Source: an uncultured Alphaproteobacteria bacterium (GTDB lineage: Bacteria; Pseudomonadota; Alphaproteobacteria; Caulobacterales; Caulobacteraceae). From it: a DNA stretch of 38,261 bases. The stretch lies in contig CAIOSI010000046.1 of NCBI GenBank assembly GCA_903860975.1, forward strand, positions 1 to 38,261. The letters are read 5' to 3'. The translations under genes and the position numbers were made by a program. The notes below the pieces were generated by a model. That model saw nothing but the letters and a program-made list of their open reading frames with translations. It was not told where the DNA came from and ran no database searches. Positions 26,301 through 35,412 of this stretch are shown here, in pieces. The stretch's first letter is position 1; each line of letters begins with the position of its first letter.

Positions 26301-27527
26301 GTGGGCGGCGAACGCAGCTTGGCCGGCAAGGTCGTAACGCAAGGCACCTTGAGCGGCTCGCTCGCCAATCCGAGCGCAAATGGCCAGATCAACGTGGACA
26401 GCGGGCGATTCGATGATGGGGCGACCGGGCTTTCTTTGCGCAACGTCGCCCTCAAAGCGGATTTCTCGCGAGAGGCGGTCAATATCACCCAGTCGAGCGG
26501 TAGCGATGGCCATGGAGGTTCTGCGACAGGCACGGGGCAGATCAGCCTGGAGCCCGAAGGCGCCTCGAGTTTCCGCTTGGATTTGAAGGCGTTCCGGCTG
26601 ATCGACAACAGCTTGGCCACCGCCTCGGCCACAGGACAGGCCACGATCGATCGCGCCGCCAACGGCAAGGGCCGTTTGTCTGGTGCGTTTACAATTGACC
26701 GAGCTGATGTGGCTGCGAGCGTGCCGACCTCGTCGGGGGTGGTGGCGATGGATGTGATCGAAAAGAACCGCCCCCTAGATCTGGCTGTCTCGCTCCCACC
26801 TTCCCAATTCAACGGAGATGGCTGGGCTTTAGACGTCGACTTGAAGGCCGCCCGCGGCATTTTTCTGAAAGGACATGGCCTCGATACCGAGCTGTCCCTT
26901 GACGCTCATGTCGGGGGCACGACCGCGCACCCTGATCTCAGAGGCACCGCGCGCATGGTGCGAGGCGACTATAACTTCGCAGGCAAGCGCTTCTCGTTCG
27001 ACACGACGAGCGTGGTGTACTTATCGACGCGAGCCGAGGCTGTACGGCTTAACCTAACGGCCTCACGAGATGACCCCACGCTTACAGCTCAGGTCCGAAT
27101 CCGAGGCACGGCGGCTCGACCTGAGATCTCGCTGACTTCGACGCCGAGCTTGCCCAATGACGAGGTGCTTTCTCAGGTGCTGTTCGGGCGCACCGCCTCG
27201 CAGCTGCCCCCGCTGGAGGCGGCACAGCTTGCCTCGGCGCTTTCTTCCCTGGCCGGTGGTGGTGACTTCGACGTGATCGGCAATCTGCGCACCTTTGCAG
27301 GCCTTGATCGCCTCGCGCTTGCCGGCGGGGATGCCGCTTCCGGCGCAGCCTCAATATCGGGAGGTAAATATCTGACAGATAATGTTTATTTAGAACTTAC
27401 CGGCGGGGGCCGCGATGGCGGTGCTGCACAAGTCGAATGGCGGGTGAAAAAGAACCTTTCGATCATCTCTCGCGTCGGCGGTCAGGGTGACGGGCGCCTC
27501 GCTGTTCGCTGGCGGCGGGACTATTGA
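23370..27527 (+). CDS. tamB: TamB-like inner-membrane-anchored translocation/assembly protein
   Basis: A 1385-residue AsmA-like bridge protein. It starts with TTG at 23370 inside the tamA stop region. One N-terminal transmembrane helix (about residues 14-37) anchors it; the rest is a very long periplasmic repeat of short beta strands forming the hydrophobic groove, with many units like LRLEASGARKLLGG and LDLNLDVDRNG. The C-terminal DUF490/TamB domain has the conserved features GTARMVRGDYNFAGKRFSFD, a TAQVRIRGTAARPEISLTS block and LPNDEVLSQVLFGR, and ends in strands like those of TamB (AVRWRRDY). Length is normal for this family. It converges with phhA with 15 bases between the stops and no visible terminator. 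Confidence 0.95.
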   Translation: MSTSEPKLTKRRLLALEGLAAVALTFGVLVAVMLVGLRYGVLLPQARFLIEAATDGLKVGRLGRLKIEGVSGDLWRDASVRKLTIRDEGGVWLEIDNLHVTWRYEELLRRRFHADAIDIQTLKLIRRPTLTAKGADTGLPLSFHIDRAHARVELLPAFSFERGVYDLDLNLDVDRNGDQRGKVRAASVLHAGDHLNVDYDVAKHRPLVVQVDGGEARGGALAGALGLPSNQPFILKATASGEMSQGHFEAIASSGAFQPLKAQGVWAKDGGEARGVVSLTASTLTAAYAKRFGPSASFVLVGRRAGPDMFALESRIASENLTVRAHGLGDLGARRIDKDGIDVLAETASLSRITGGPEMGSTRITGRLTQGKPGWRFSGAAGVARVKISDYEMTQIAGPLELAEKAGQWDIKVRLAGTGGRGQGLVAAALGGAPKANFDGSQLADGRLLLRQLQLTGAGLRLEASGARKLLGGLTFKGKALMSNLGAARAGALGSAEATWSAGQDKAGQAWTFNVGAQGDKLITGNAELDHLLGGKPKLNVQASLQDRRVVVGSASLTGASFGATASGILAADGGLGFKLDWSAEGPFHAGPIEISGKARGTGAITGTLGAPRADLAAEFATIDVPSLPLKDAHLTLTFQNKSDGSSGTATLSATSGFGPALARSDFTFARDGFDLSDLSMDAAGVKASGSLALRSNKPSAANLQLTVTRGALLEAGQVRGVVKLSAAAGGQKAILNLAADNVRFPGSMLVIQAAKVTADGPWDHLPYLTEASGTSDGGPWSLNGRGVFSDAKPGYAATFDGQGHLGRRQVRTLETAQVRFAGSERSARLKLAASDGGRIDLDAQLTDGAAEVRAEVTALTLAMVDEDLAGRADAMLRLHGRGSRLEGTLEAKLAGARGRGTSAASGVDGLIHGKLTPDSLALEMTAANAQGLTASASLILPAEATATPFRVAIARERPLSGKFSAQGEVRPLWDLLVGGERSLAGKVVTQGTLSGSLANPSANGQINVDSGRFDDGATGLSLRNVALKADFSREAVNITQSSGSDGHGGSATGTGQISLEPEGASSFRLDLKAFRLIDNSLATASATGQATIDRAANGKGRLSGAFTIDRADVAASVPTSSGVVAMDVIEKNRPLDLAVSLPPSQFNGDGWALDVDLKAARGIFLKGHGLDTELSLDAHVGGTTAHPDLRGTARMVRGDYNFAGKRFSFDTTSVVYLSTRAEAVRLNLTASRDDPTLTAQVRIRGTAARPEISLTSTPSLPNDEVLSQVLFGRTASQLPPLEAAQLASALSSLAGGGDFDVIGNLRTFAGLDRLALAGGDAASGAASISGGKYLTDNVYLELTGGGRDGGAAQVEWRVKKNLSIISRVGGQGDGRLAVRWRRDY

Positions 27528-27542
27528 GTTCTTGTCAGGGCA

Positions 27543-28391
27543 TCAGGGCGAGGCCTGCGTGCCGCAGGTGAACACCCGATCCGTCGGCTCGATTTGTTCG
27601 ATGGGGATATCGCGCGCCAGCGCCAGACGCTGATAAATCGGCGCGAAATCTTCCAGCGTGGCGTCGAGGAGGGCCTTCAGCGACGGGACCACGAAATAGA
27701 CCTTTTGAAAGTTATCGATGCGGTAGGGCGTGCGCATCACCCGCTCCAGATCGAACCCAAGCCTGTTGGGCGAGGCCGCATCGAGGGCGAAGATAGACTC
27801 CGTGCGACTGGAAACGATGCCCGCGCCATAGATGCGAACGCCCTTTGCTGTCTGCAACAAGCCGAATTCCACCGTATACCAGTAAAGCCGCGCAAGATGG
27901 CCGAGCTGGCCGCGCTGAAGCGCCCTTTGCCCGCCGCGGCCATAGGCCTGCATGTAGTCGGCGAACACAGGGTCGGTGAGCATGGGAACGTGGCCAAAAA
28001 CATCATGGAAGATGTCTGGCTCCTGCAGGTAGTCGAGATCCTCGGGTTTTCGGATGAACTGGCCAGCAGGGAAGCGGCGATTGGCCAGGTGAGAAAAAAA
28101 CACGGCGTCAGGCACGAGACCCGGTACGGCGACGACGGTCCAGCCGGTAAGCCGGTTCAGTTCGCCATTGATGCGGGTAAAATCTGGAATTCCGGATCGG
28201 TGTAGATCCAGCGCCTCGAGGCCCTTCAGAAATGCCTCGCACGCCCGGCCGGGCAGCGTGGCTGTCTGCCGCTCATAGAGGGTCATCCAGACTTGGTGTT
28301 CTGCTTCAGTATAAGTCTCCCAAAGCTGGTCAATGGTCCAATCGGCCCTAGCCCCAGGGGGCGGGCGGTTTGTAAATCTATCAGCGGTCAT
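27543..28391 (-). CDS. phhA: Phenylalanine 4-monooxygenase
   Basis: A 282-residue pterin-dependent hydroxylase converting phenylalanine to tyrosine. The iron ligands are His129 and His134 in EPDIFHDVFGHVPML and Glu175 in YTVEFGLL. Other family blocks are FPAGQFIRKPEDLDYLQEPD and the C-terminal GFDLERVMRTPYRIDNFQ. The protein has the length of bacterial monomeric PAHs and lacks the regulatory ACT domain of animal enzymes. The ATG at 28391 gives MTADRFTNRPP; a longer frame up to 28514 is not supported. No pterin-4a-carbinolamine dehydratase gene or regulator is adjacent in this window. It is divergent from the M16 peptidase gene. Confidence 0.96.
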   Translation of the reverse strand: MTADRFTNRPPPGARADWTIDQLWETYTEAEHQVWMTLYERQTATLPGRACEAFLKGLEALDLHRSGIPDFTRINGELNRLTGWTVVAVPGLVPDAVFFSHLANRRFPAGQFIRKPEDLDYLQEPDIFHDVFGHVPMLTDPVFADYMQAYGRGGQRALQRGQLGHLARLYWYTVEFGLLQTAKGVRIYGAGIVSSRTESIFALDAASPNRLGFDLERVMRTPYRIDNFQKVYFVVPSLKALLDATLEDFAPIYQRLALARDIPIEQIEPTDRVFTCGTQASP

Positions 28392-28552
28392 GACGCGAGA
28401 ATGACGTGCCTTACGCGGAATTTCCGTTCTGAGTTTGGCCCGCAAGGCAGAGCGCACGGGAGGATCATCCCATGCGGGGCACGCCAGCGCATAAATTGCC
28501 CAGGAACTCGCCAACCTCGCCTTCCAATTGCCACTGTCGGACCTTCCAGATT

Positions 28553-30061
28553 ATGCCTCTGTGCGCGAGGGTTCGATTGTCTCGATGTGAGGGTCTTTTG
28601 GCGGGATTGGCCGCCGCCATATCCGTGGCTGGAGCTGCCGTCGCGCAGCCGGCCGCGCTGGGAATCGCGCCTAACCCCGCTTTGCTGCGATGGGATCCAG
28701 CAATTGGCTACGGTGAGCTGCCGAACGGCCTGCGCTATGCGGTGCAGCGCAACAGCATTCCCAAGGGAGGCATCTCGATCCGTTTGGGTATCAGCGCCGG
28801 TAGCTTCGAGGAAACCGATGATGAACGAGGCGCAGCCCACATGGTTGAGCACCTGGCGTTCGACGACACCCGCGCGTTTCCAGATCACCAGCTGGACCTG
28901 ATTTTCGCCCCGCTGCACGTGACTTTTGGCCACGATCGTAATGCCTCCAGCGATCTGAAGCAGACCGTCTATCAACTTGACCTGCCCAGCACCGACGCGA
29001 GCGAGATGGAGGTGGCGTCCAAGTGGCTGCGCGATGTCGCCGAGGGGCTTACCTTCGACGACGCCGCTGTCGGACGCGAACGCCTGGTGATGGAGGCGGA
29101 GCGCACGGCGCGGTCGAGTGATGTTCTGCGCGCGCTGCGAGCGCGTATGGATGTGTTTGTAGACGGCGACTTGCGGTCCAGCGCTCGCTTTCCTCTTGGG
29201 ACACCACAAAGCTTGGCCGCTCTGACGCCGGCGCGGTTGAAGGGCTTCTATGACCGCTGGTACCGACCGGATAATGCCGTGGTGGTGGTGGTCGGCGATC
29301 TCCCTCTCGATGTGCTGGAGCAAAAGGTAAAGGCGACCTTCGGAGATTGGACTCCGCGGGGGCCAGCAGGCGTCCGCGCAGAACGTCAGCCTTTGAGCGC
29401 AAGGCGAGGTGCCGAAGCCTTGGTGCTGACCGACAAGCGCCTTCCCGGCATCGCCGGCATTTGTCGCATGGCGGCTCCGGACGCTGATGCAACGACGGAT
29501 CAACGGCTAAAGGTGTTGCTGCTGCGGGGTCTTTGGGAGGCGATCCTGCAACAACGGATCAACATCATGAAATCCCGTCATGATGCCCCCTTCGTTGAAG
29601 CCACGATCAGCGACGAGACCCGCCCTGACTCGCTTAAAACCTGCGTGGGCATCATCCCCACCGAAGGCCAGGAAGTCCGGGCGGTAGGAATGATCGAAGC
29701 CGAGATCCGCCGGTTTGCCGCCGAAGGGCCGACCGAGGAAGAGACCGACGCCGGCCTAGAATATGTGCGCGGCTCGGTGCGCAGTGCGATTTCGGGCGGG
29801 GCGCACGCCTCCAACGACAGGGCCGACGAAATTCTGAGTCGGGTTCTTGACCGGCTGGCGCGCTTGGCCCCGCGCGAGGGGCTTCGCGCCTTTGATGTCC
29901 TCATGGAAGATACCAACCCTGCGAGCGTTCGCGCCGCTTTTGCGCGCGACTGGTCGGGCTGGGGCCCGTTGGCCCCGGTGAATTCACCCCAGGCGCTTTC
30001 GCCGTCTGCGATTGTCGCGGCAATGACCTCAGAGGCCTATCGTTCGACAGGTGTGAAATGA
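28553..30061 (+). CDS. Periplasmic M16 family zinc peptidase, half-size
   Basis: A 502-residue exported protein. The start at 28553 gives a signal peptide cut near AVAQ-P; a longer frame from 28472 adds 27 unlikely residues. The M16 zinc motif HxxEH is H96-M-V-E-H100, after GSFEETDDERGAA. Next come FGHDRNASSDLKQTVYQLDLP and a Glu-rich helix (GRERLVMEAERTARSS) that should give the third ligand. The inactive partner domain is recognisable around FYDRWYRPDNAVVVVVGD (about 229-246). Related periplasmic M16 proteins often run to 900 residues with two such pairs; here only one pair plus a short tail is encoded and the end shows no sign of truncation. The stop overlaps the next start by ATGA. Confidence 0.9.
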   Translation: MPLCARVRLSRCEGLLAGLAAAISVAGAAVAQPAALGIAPNPALLRWDPAIGYGELPNGLRYAVQRNSIPKGGISIRLGISAGSFEETDDERGAAHMVEHLAFDDTRAFPDHQLDLIFAPLHVTFGHDRNASSDLKQTVYQLDLPSTDASEMEVASKWLRDVAEGLTFDDAAVGRERLVMEAERTARSSDVLRALRARMDVFVDGDLRSSARFPLGTPQSLAALTPARLKGFYDRWYRPDNAVVVVVGDLPLDVLEQKVKATFGDWTPRGPAGVRAERQPLSARRGAEALVLTDKRLPGIAGICRMAAPDADATTDQRLKVLLLRGLWEAILQQRINIMKSRHDAPFVEATISDETRPDSLKTCVGIIPTEGQEVRAVGMIEAEIRRFAAEGPTEEETDAGLEYVRGSVRSAISGGAHASNDRADEILSRVLDRLARLAPREGLRAFDVLMEDTNPASVRAAFARDWSGWGPLAPVNSPQALSPSAIVAAMTSEAYRSTGVK

Positions 30062-30933
30062 GCTGGGCGCGTGCCTTATTGGCAGCCTGCGTTTCGGCTT
30101 TGGTGGTCGCCGGTGCAGCGAGAGCCGCCGACGTGGCCTCATTGCAGCGCACTGCCGAGACCTATCGCAACGAACTCAATCTTGATCCGAACCGTGCCGA
30201 ACTTCGTGCCCTGCTGGGGGAAGTGCTGGAGGCGTTGGGCGACGCGGCCGGGGCGATGACGCAGTATGATCGGGCGATCCACGGGTCAGGTGATTATCAC
30301 CGTGCCTTAATCGATCGGGGTCAGCTCCTGGTCCGCCAGCGGAAGTTCGACGAGGGACGCAAGGATTTTGATCGCGCCCTCGCCCAGAATCCTCGCGACG
30401 TTGAGGCATTGGCTGCGCGCGGCCACAGCTGGGTGGCGCAGGGCAAGGGGAACAAGGCTAAGGCAGCGCTGGCTGATTTCGACGCCGCCCTGGCGATCAA
30501 GCCGGATGACCCGACGGCCCTGAACGCCAGAGGTGATTTTTATCTCGCCCGGCTTCTGCCGGAGATGGCGCTCGCAGATTTTACGAAAGCACTGGTCGCC
30601 AATCCGAAGGATGATGTGGTGCTGTTCAATCGGGGCCTGGCATACAAACAGCTCAACCGCCTCGATGCCGCGCTTCGGGATTTTAACGCAGCCCTGAGGC
30701 TCACGCCGGGTGATGCGATGACGCTTGCTGCCAAGGCCGATACCTATCGCCAACTTGGCGATCTGTTGCTTGCCCGCGAGTTCTACGATGCCGCCATTAA
30801 GGCAGATCCGAGGAGCGCACGGGCATGGCAGGCGCGCGGCGAGGTCAGGGTGGGACTGGGCGATGGTTCGGGCGGTGAGGCTGATAAGGCGCAGGCGCGC
30901 AAGCTCGACCCTTCGATCGAGACCCAATCCTAA
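30058..30933 (+). CDS. Periplasmic tetratricopeptide repeat protein
   Basis: A 291-residue protein with a signal peptide (about residues 1-23, MSWARALLAACVSALVVAGA). The mature part is a string of TPR units of 34 residues: for example NLDPNRAELRALLGEVLEALGD, AMTQYDRAIHGSGDYHRALID, FDRALAQNPRDVEALAARGH, FDAALAIKPDDPTALNARGD, FTKALVANPKDDVVLFNRGL, FNAALRLTPGDAMTLAAKAD and YDAAIKADPRSARAWQARGE, about six or seven repeats. It should act as a protein-binding scaffold in the periplasm. The ATG overlaps the M16 stop codon (ATGA), so the pair is co-translated and may work together, for instance by presenting substrate; that is inference. It converges with hspQ over about 20 bases. Confidence 0.9.
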   Translation: MSWARALLAACVSALVVAGAARAADVASLQRTAETYRNELNLDPNRAELRALLGEVLEALGDAAGAMTQYDRAIHGSGDYHRALIDRGQLLVRQRKFDEGRKDFDRALAQNPRDVEALAARGHSWVAQGKGNKAKAALADFDAALAIKPDDPTALNARGDFYLARLLPEMALADFTKALVANPKDDVVLFNRGLAYKQLNRLDAALRDFNAALRLTPGDAMTLAAKADTYRQLGDLLLAREFYDAAIKADPRSARAWQARGEVRVGLGDGSGGEADKAQARKLDPSIETQS

Positions 30934-30943
30934 CGATCAGATG

Positions 30944-30957
30944 TAGGCCTTTGCCTA
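30944..30957. terminator. Weak hairpin between TPR gene and hspQ
   Basis: TAGGC (30944-30948) pairs with GCCTA (30953-30957) around a four-base loop. It includes the stop codon of hspQ. There is no T run, so it is at best a poor bidirectional terminator. Confidence 0.25.
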
Positions 30958-31284
30958 ATGGCTAATGCGAGGGCGAAGCGTGTATTGCCCTTCGCGGAAC
31001 GACTCGAACAACATTGAGGCCTGTGGGTGGCCGACCGGCTGTCCGGTATCGTCAGGCAGCAGGTTCTGTTCCGAGACATAAGCCACGTAGGAGCTCTCAT
31101 CGTTCTCGGCGAGCAGGTGATAAAAAGGCTGGTCCTTGTGCGGCCGGATGTTCTCCGGAATCGACAACCAGTATTCCTCGGTGTTCGAAAAAGTTGGATC
31201 GACGTCGAATATCACGCCACGGAACGGGTAGACCCGGTGACGCACAACCTGGCCGATCGCAAATTTGGCGCTGTGCATATCCAT
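30955..31284 (-). CDS. hspQ: Heat shock protein HspQ (hemimethylated-DNA-binding YccV-like)
   Basis: A 109-residue protein with the YccV/HspQ fold: AKFAIGQVVRHRVYPFRGVI at the start (about 6-25), DVDPTFSNTEEYWLSIPENI, QPFYHLLAENDESSYVAYVS and EQNLLPD. In enterobacteria HspQ binds hemimethylated DNA and acts as a specificity factor for Lon protease; the role in alphaproteobacteria is inferred. The C-terminus is longer than the minimal domain (FESFREGQYTLRPR). Starts at 31284 (MDMHS) or two codons later are both possible. It is divergent from ppx; the 161-base gap contains a 5-bp dyad GAACG-TAG-CGTTC at 31321-31333 and a GANTC site at 31301-31305. Confidence 0.9.
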   Translation of the reverse strand: MDMHSAKFAIGQVVRHRVYPFRGVIFDVDPTFSNTEEYWLSIPENIRPHKDQPFYHLLAENDESSYVAYVSEQNLLPDDTGQPVGHPQASMLFESFREGQYTLRPRISH

Positions 31285-31445
31285 GAGCCAAACCTAACCT
31301 GAGTCTCCTAACCGGGAGGTGAACGTAGCGTTCAATGCTCTGCGTTCAAGGCCAAGCCTTCCGAGACGCGAGCAGGCTTGCTAAGGTTTCCGGGAAATGA
31401 GGCGCGCCGCTGCGGCTTGCGCCTGCATAGGACGGATAACGGTCC

Positions 31446-32531
31446 ATGACTGAGGCGCCGAGCAGCGCGCCCCGCGCCATTCATCGTGGCCGGGAGAGGC
31501 CTGTGAGCGAACCGTCTTGCTACGGCGCGCTCGACCTCGGCACGAACAACTGCCGCTTGCTGATCGCCACGCCCCAGGGTCAAAGCGGCTTTCGAGTGGT
31601 TGAGGCCTATTCGCGAATCGTTCGCCTGGGCGAGGGCCTGACGGCCTCTGGGCGCCTGTCGGAAGCCGCCATGGATCGTGCAATAGCGGCGCTCAAGGTG
31701 AGCGCTGAAAAGTTGCGCCGCCGTCGTGTCCTGCGCCTGCGCGCCATCGCGACGCAAGCCTGCCGCACGGCAGAAAATGGCCAGGCGTTCCTAGATCGGG
31801 TGTTCGAAGAAACCGGTCTGCGGCTTCAGATTATTCCGCCACAGGAAGAGGCGCGCCTTTCGGTGGCTGGCTGCCTGAACCTCATCGACCGTACGCTGGA
31901 TGCGGCATTGGTGGTCGATGTTGGTGGGGGGTCGACTGAGCTTTCATGGGTCGATCTGAAAGGTGCTCCGCCCGCTGGAATGCCGCCGCTTCGCGCTTGG
32001 CTTTCGGTGCCGATCGGGGTCGTCACCCTAGCGGAACGGTTCCCGGAGGGCGATATGCCGACCGAAGCCTGGTTCCGGGCTATGATTGACACGGTGAAGG
32101 CCGAAATCGCCGCGTTCAAACGCGCGGATGGTCTTCGGGATGTCTTTGATGCTGACAAGGCGCATCTCATCGGCACATCCGGGGCGATCACCAGCCTTGC
32201 CGGCCTTCACCTTGAATTGCCGCGATATGACCGAAGTCGCGTCGATGGCATCTGGATGACCCGCAACGATTGCGACATAGCCGCAGGCCGCCTGTTGGCG
32301 CTGAATGCCCAGGAGCGCGCTGGACAGCCTTGCATCGGGCCCGACCGTGCTGACCTGGTGCTCGCGGGGGCCGCGATCCTTCAGGCTGTGCAGGAGCTTT
32401 GGCCGTGCAGTCGAGTTCGTGTCGCCGACCGAGGGCTGCGAGAAGGTATCCTGCTATCCCTAATGTCTGATCGTCTCGGTCGTCACCGCCGCCGCCGCCG
32501 CGCGCCTCGGCAGATTCTGGTTCCAGAATGA
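31446..32531 (+). CDS. Ppx/GppA family phosphatase
   Basis: A 361-residue protein of the actin-like Ppx/GppA family, which splits inorganic polyphosphate or pppGpp. Motifs in order: GALDLGTNNCRLLIA (about 27-41), RLGEGLTASGRLSEAAM, RAIATQACRTAEN, IPPQEEARLS, VVDVGGGSTELSW (about 156-168) and HLIGTSGAITSLAG. It has only the catalytic two-domain core, not the extra C-terminal domains of E. coli Ppx. The chosen ATG at 31446 follows AGGACGG; a GTG at 31503 with GGGAGAGG before it is a credible alternative start that would remove 19 poorly conserved residues. The C-terminus is very Arg-rich. Its stop overlaps the rlmE start (ATGA). Confidence 0.93.
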   Translation: MTEAPSSAPRAIHRGRERPVSEPSCYGALDLGTNNCRLLIATPQGQSGFRVVEAYSRIVRLGEGLTASGRLSEAAMDRAIAALKVSAEKLRRRRVLRLRAIATQACRTAENGQAFLDRVFEETGLRLQIIPPQEEARLSVAGCLNLIDRTLDAALVVDVGGGSTELSWVDLKGAPPAGMPPLRAWLSVPIGVVTLAERFPEGDMPTEAWFRAMIDTVKAEIAAFKRADGLRDVFDADKAHLIGTSGAITSLAGLHLELPRYDRSRVDGIWMTRNDCDIAAGRLLALNAQERAGQPCIGPDRADLVLAGAAILQAVQELWPCSRVRVADRGLREGILLSLMSDRLGRHRRRRRAPRQILVPE

Positions 32532-33238
32532 GCGACGAGCCGCCTCCACGAAAGCGCATGGTCAAGCCGCCCTCCGGTGGCACTGAATCTGGCCGTGTCG
32601 TACCTGAGCGTCTGAAGACAGCATGGAAACGCACGCCCTCTCAGCAGGCTTGGTTGTCGCGCCAAATCAACGACCCCTTCGCCGCCAAGGCTCGCGCCCA
32701 CGGCTATCGCAGCCGTGCGGCCTATAAGCTGACGGAGCTCGACGACAAGCTGCGCCTTCTTAGGCCTGGGGCCCGCGTCGTTGATCTGGGGGCAGCACCT
32801 GGCGGTTGGACCCAAGTGGCGCTGGAGCGTGGGGTGACCCATATCGTTGGCGTCGATTTGTTGCCCGTCGATCCGCTGCCGCCGGCCAAAATCCTGGAAA
32901 TGGACTTCACCGACCCCGACTGCGGACCCGAGTTGATCCGCCTCCTGGGCGGCGCGCCGGATTTGGTGATGTCGGATATTGCGCCCAACACGGTCGGCCA
33001 CCGCCAGACCGACCACCTGCGGATCGTGGGGCTGATCGAAGCCGCCGTCGATTTCGCCATTGAGGTATTGAAACCTGGCGGTGCCTTTGTGGCCAAGGCT
33101 TTCCAGGGCGGCGAAACTGCGGATGTCATCGGAACGCTGAAGCGCTACTTTGCCGATGTGAAGACGGTGAAACCGAAGGCCAGCCGGTCGGATTCGTCTG
33201 AGCTCTACCTCGTGGCGACGGGGTTCAAGGGGCGTTGA
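32528..33238 (+). CDS. rlmE: 23S rRNA (uridine-2'-O)-methyltransferase
   Basis: A 236-residue SAM-dependent methyltransferase (RrmJ/FtsJ) that methylates the 2'-OH of U2552 (E. coli numbering) in 23S rRNA. The catalytic K-D-K-E set is visible: Lys67 in SRAAYKLTELD, Asp150 in VMSDIAPNT, Lys190 in GGAFVAKAFQGGE and Glu225 in DSSELYLVATGFK. The SAM motif VVDLGAAPGGWTQVAL lies at 84-99. An N-terminal extension of about 40 residues is basic and Pro-rich, longer than the E. coli protein. It overlaps the ppx/gppA stop, a pairing I recall from other alphaproteobacteria. A strong hairpin follows downstream. Confidence 0.97.
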   Translation: MSDEPPPRKRMVKPPSGGTESGRVVPERLKTAWKRTPSQQAWLSRQINDPFAAKARAHGYRSRAAYKLTELDDKLRLLRPGARVVDLGAAPGGWTQVALERGVTHIVGVDLLPVDPLPPAKILEMDFTDPDCGPELIRLLGGAPDLVMSDIAPNTVGHRQTDHLRIVGLIEAAVDFAIEVLKPGGAFVAKAFQGGETADVIGTLKRYFADVKTVKPKASRSDSSELYLVATGFKGR

Positions 33239-33272
33239 TTTCGTCTCGGGCGGTTGCCGTATTCAAGCCCCG

Positions 33273-33309
33273 TGTTCACCAACCCGCCTCGCAAGGCGGG
33301 GAATGAACA
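33273..33309 (+). terminator. Two-part hairpin between rlmE and guaB (terminator or guaB leader)
   Basis: An inner stem CCCGCCT/AGGCGGG (33283-33289 with 33294-33300, loop CGCA) is enclosed by an outer stem TGTTCA/TGAACA (33273-33278 with 33304-33309), separated by a small internal loop. No T run follows, so it is not a classical terminator. It could end the rlmE transcript with help, or be part of the guaB leader. Confidence 0.55.
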
Positions 33310-33380
33310 TGGCTCGCCGCCTGTTTCATAGCGTTCGCCTCAATTTTCGAGCTGTTCCGCTCGCCGCAACCCCAATTTGA

Positions 33381-34928
<1,548 letters not shown>

Positions 34929-34995
34929 GGGTTAGGCAAGATCTCGTTCGCAAGCCGGCCGATCCCGGGCAGCGGTGTATTGGGGGGAGACGACG

Positions 34996-35406
34996 ATGGT
35001 TGCTGAGGTTCCTGTGGAGTTGAAACTGCTCATTGTGGCGGTGATCATCGGATTTGTTCAAATCCTATGGGCCGCGGTGGCGGGCGCTGGTGGTGAGCGT
35101 AACCTCGGGTGGCTGGCGGGGCCGCGGGATGAACCTCGACCGGTAGGCATGATGGCGGGCCGACTTGACCGCGCACTGAAGAACTTCCTGGAGACCTTCC
35201 CGCTGTTTGCGGCCGCCCTATTGGCCTGTGCGGCGGCAAATAAGCTTGGGTCGAGCAGCACCGTCTATGGCGCGGCGGCCTATGTGATTGGCCGCGCGCT
35301 CTATGTACCGCTCTATGCGATAGGGACGCCGCTACTTCGCACCCTCGTCTGGATCGTAAGTATCGTGGGGATCGTCACGATCCTGACCGCTTTTTTCGCT
35401 AAATGA
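34996..35406 (+). CDS. MAPEG family membrane protein
   Basis: A 136-residue integral membrane protein with four predicted helices (about 10-30, 62-78, 85-105, 110-133). It has the MAPEG pattern: a first helix, then GRLDRALKNFLETFPLFAAALL (about 55-76; the family R-x-x-x-N-x-x-E motif), and YVIGRALYVPLYAIG near helix 3. Eukaryotic MAPEG members bind glutathione and process eicosanoids; the bacterial ones are mostly uncharacterised. GTG at 34975 is in frame, but ATG at 34996 has a GGGGGGAG site just before it and is preferred. It begins 67 bases after guaB and six bases before the RsmB-like gene, so it is likely part of one transcript. Confidence 0.88.
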   Translation: MVAEVPVELKLLIVAVIIGFVQILWAAVAGAGGERNLGWLAGPRDEPRPVGMMAGRLDRALKNFLETFPLFAAALLACAAANKLGSSSTVYGAAAYVIGRALYVPLYAIGTPLLRTLVWIVSIVGIVTILTAFFAK

Positions 35407-35412
35407 GACGCC

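Noticed and set aside
28388..29503. 371-residue minus-strand frame
   Set aside because: It is antisense to the well-supported M16 gene and covers the divergent promoter; composition is that of a shadow frame.
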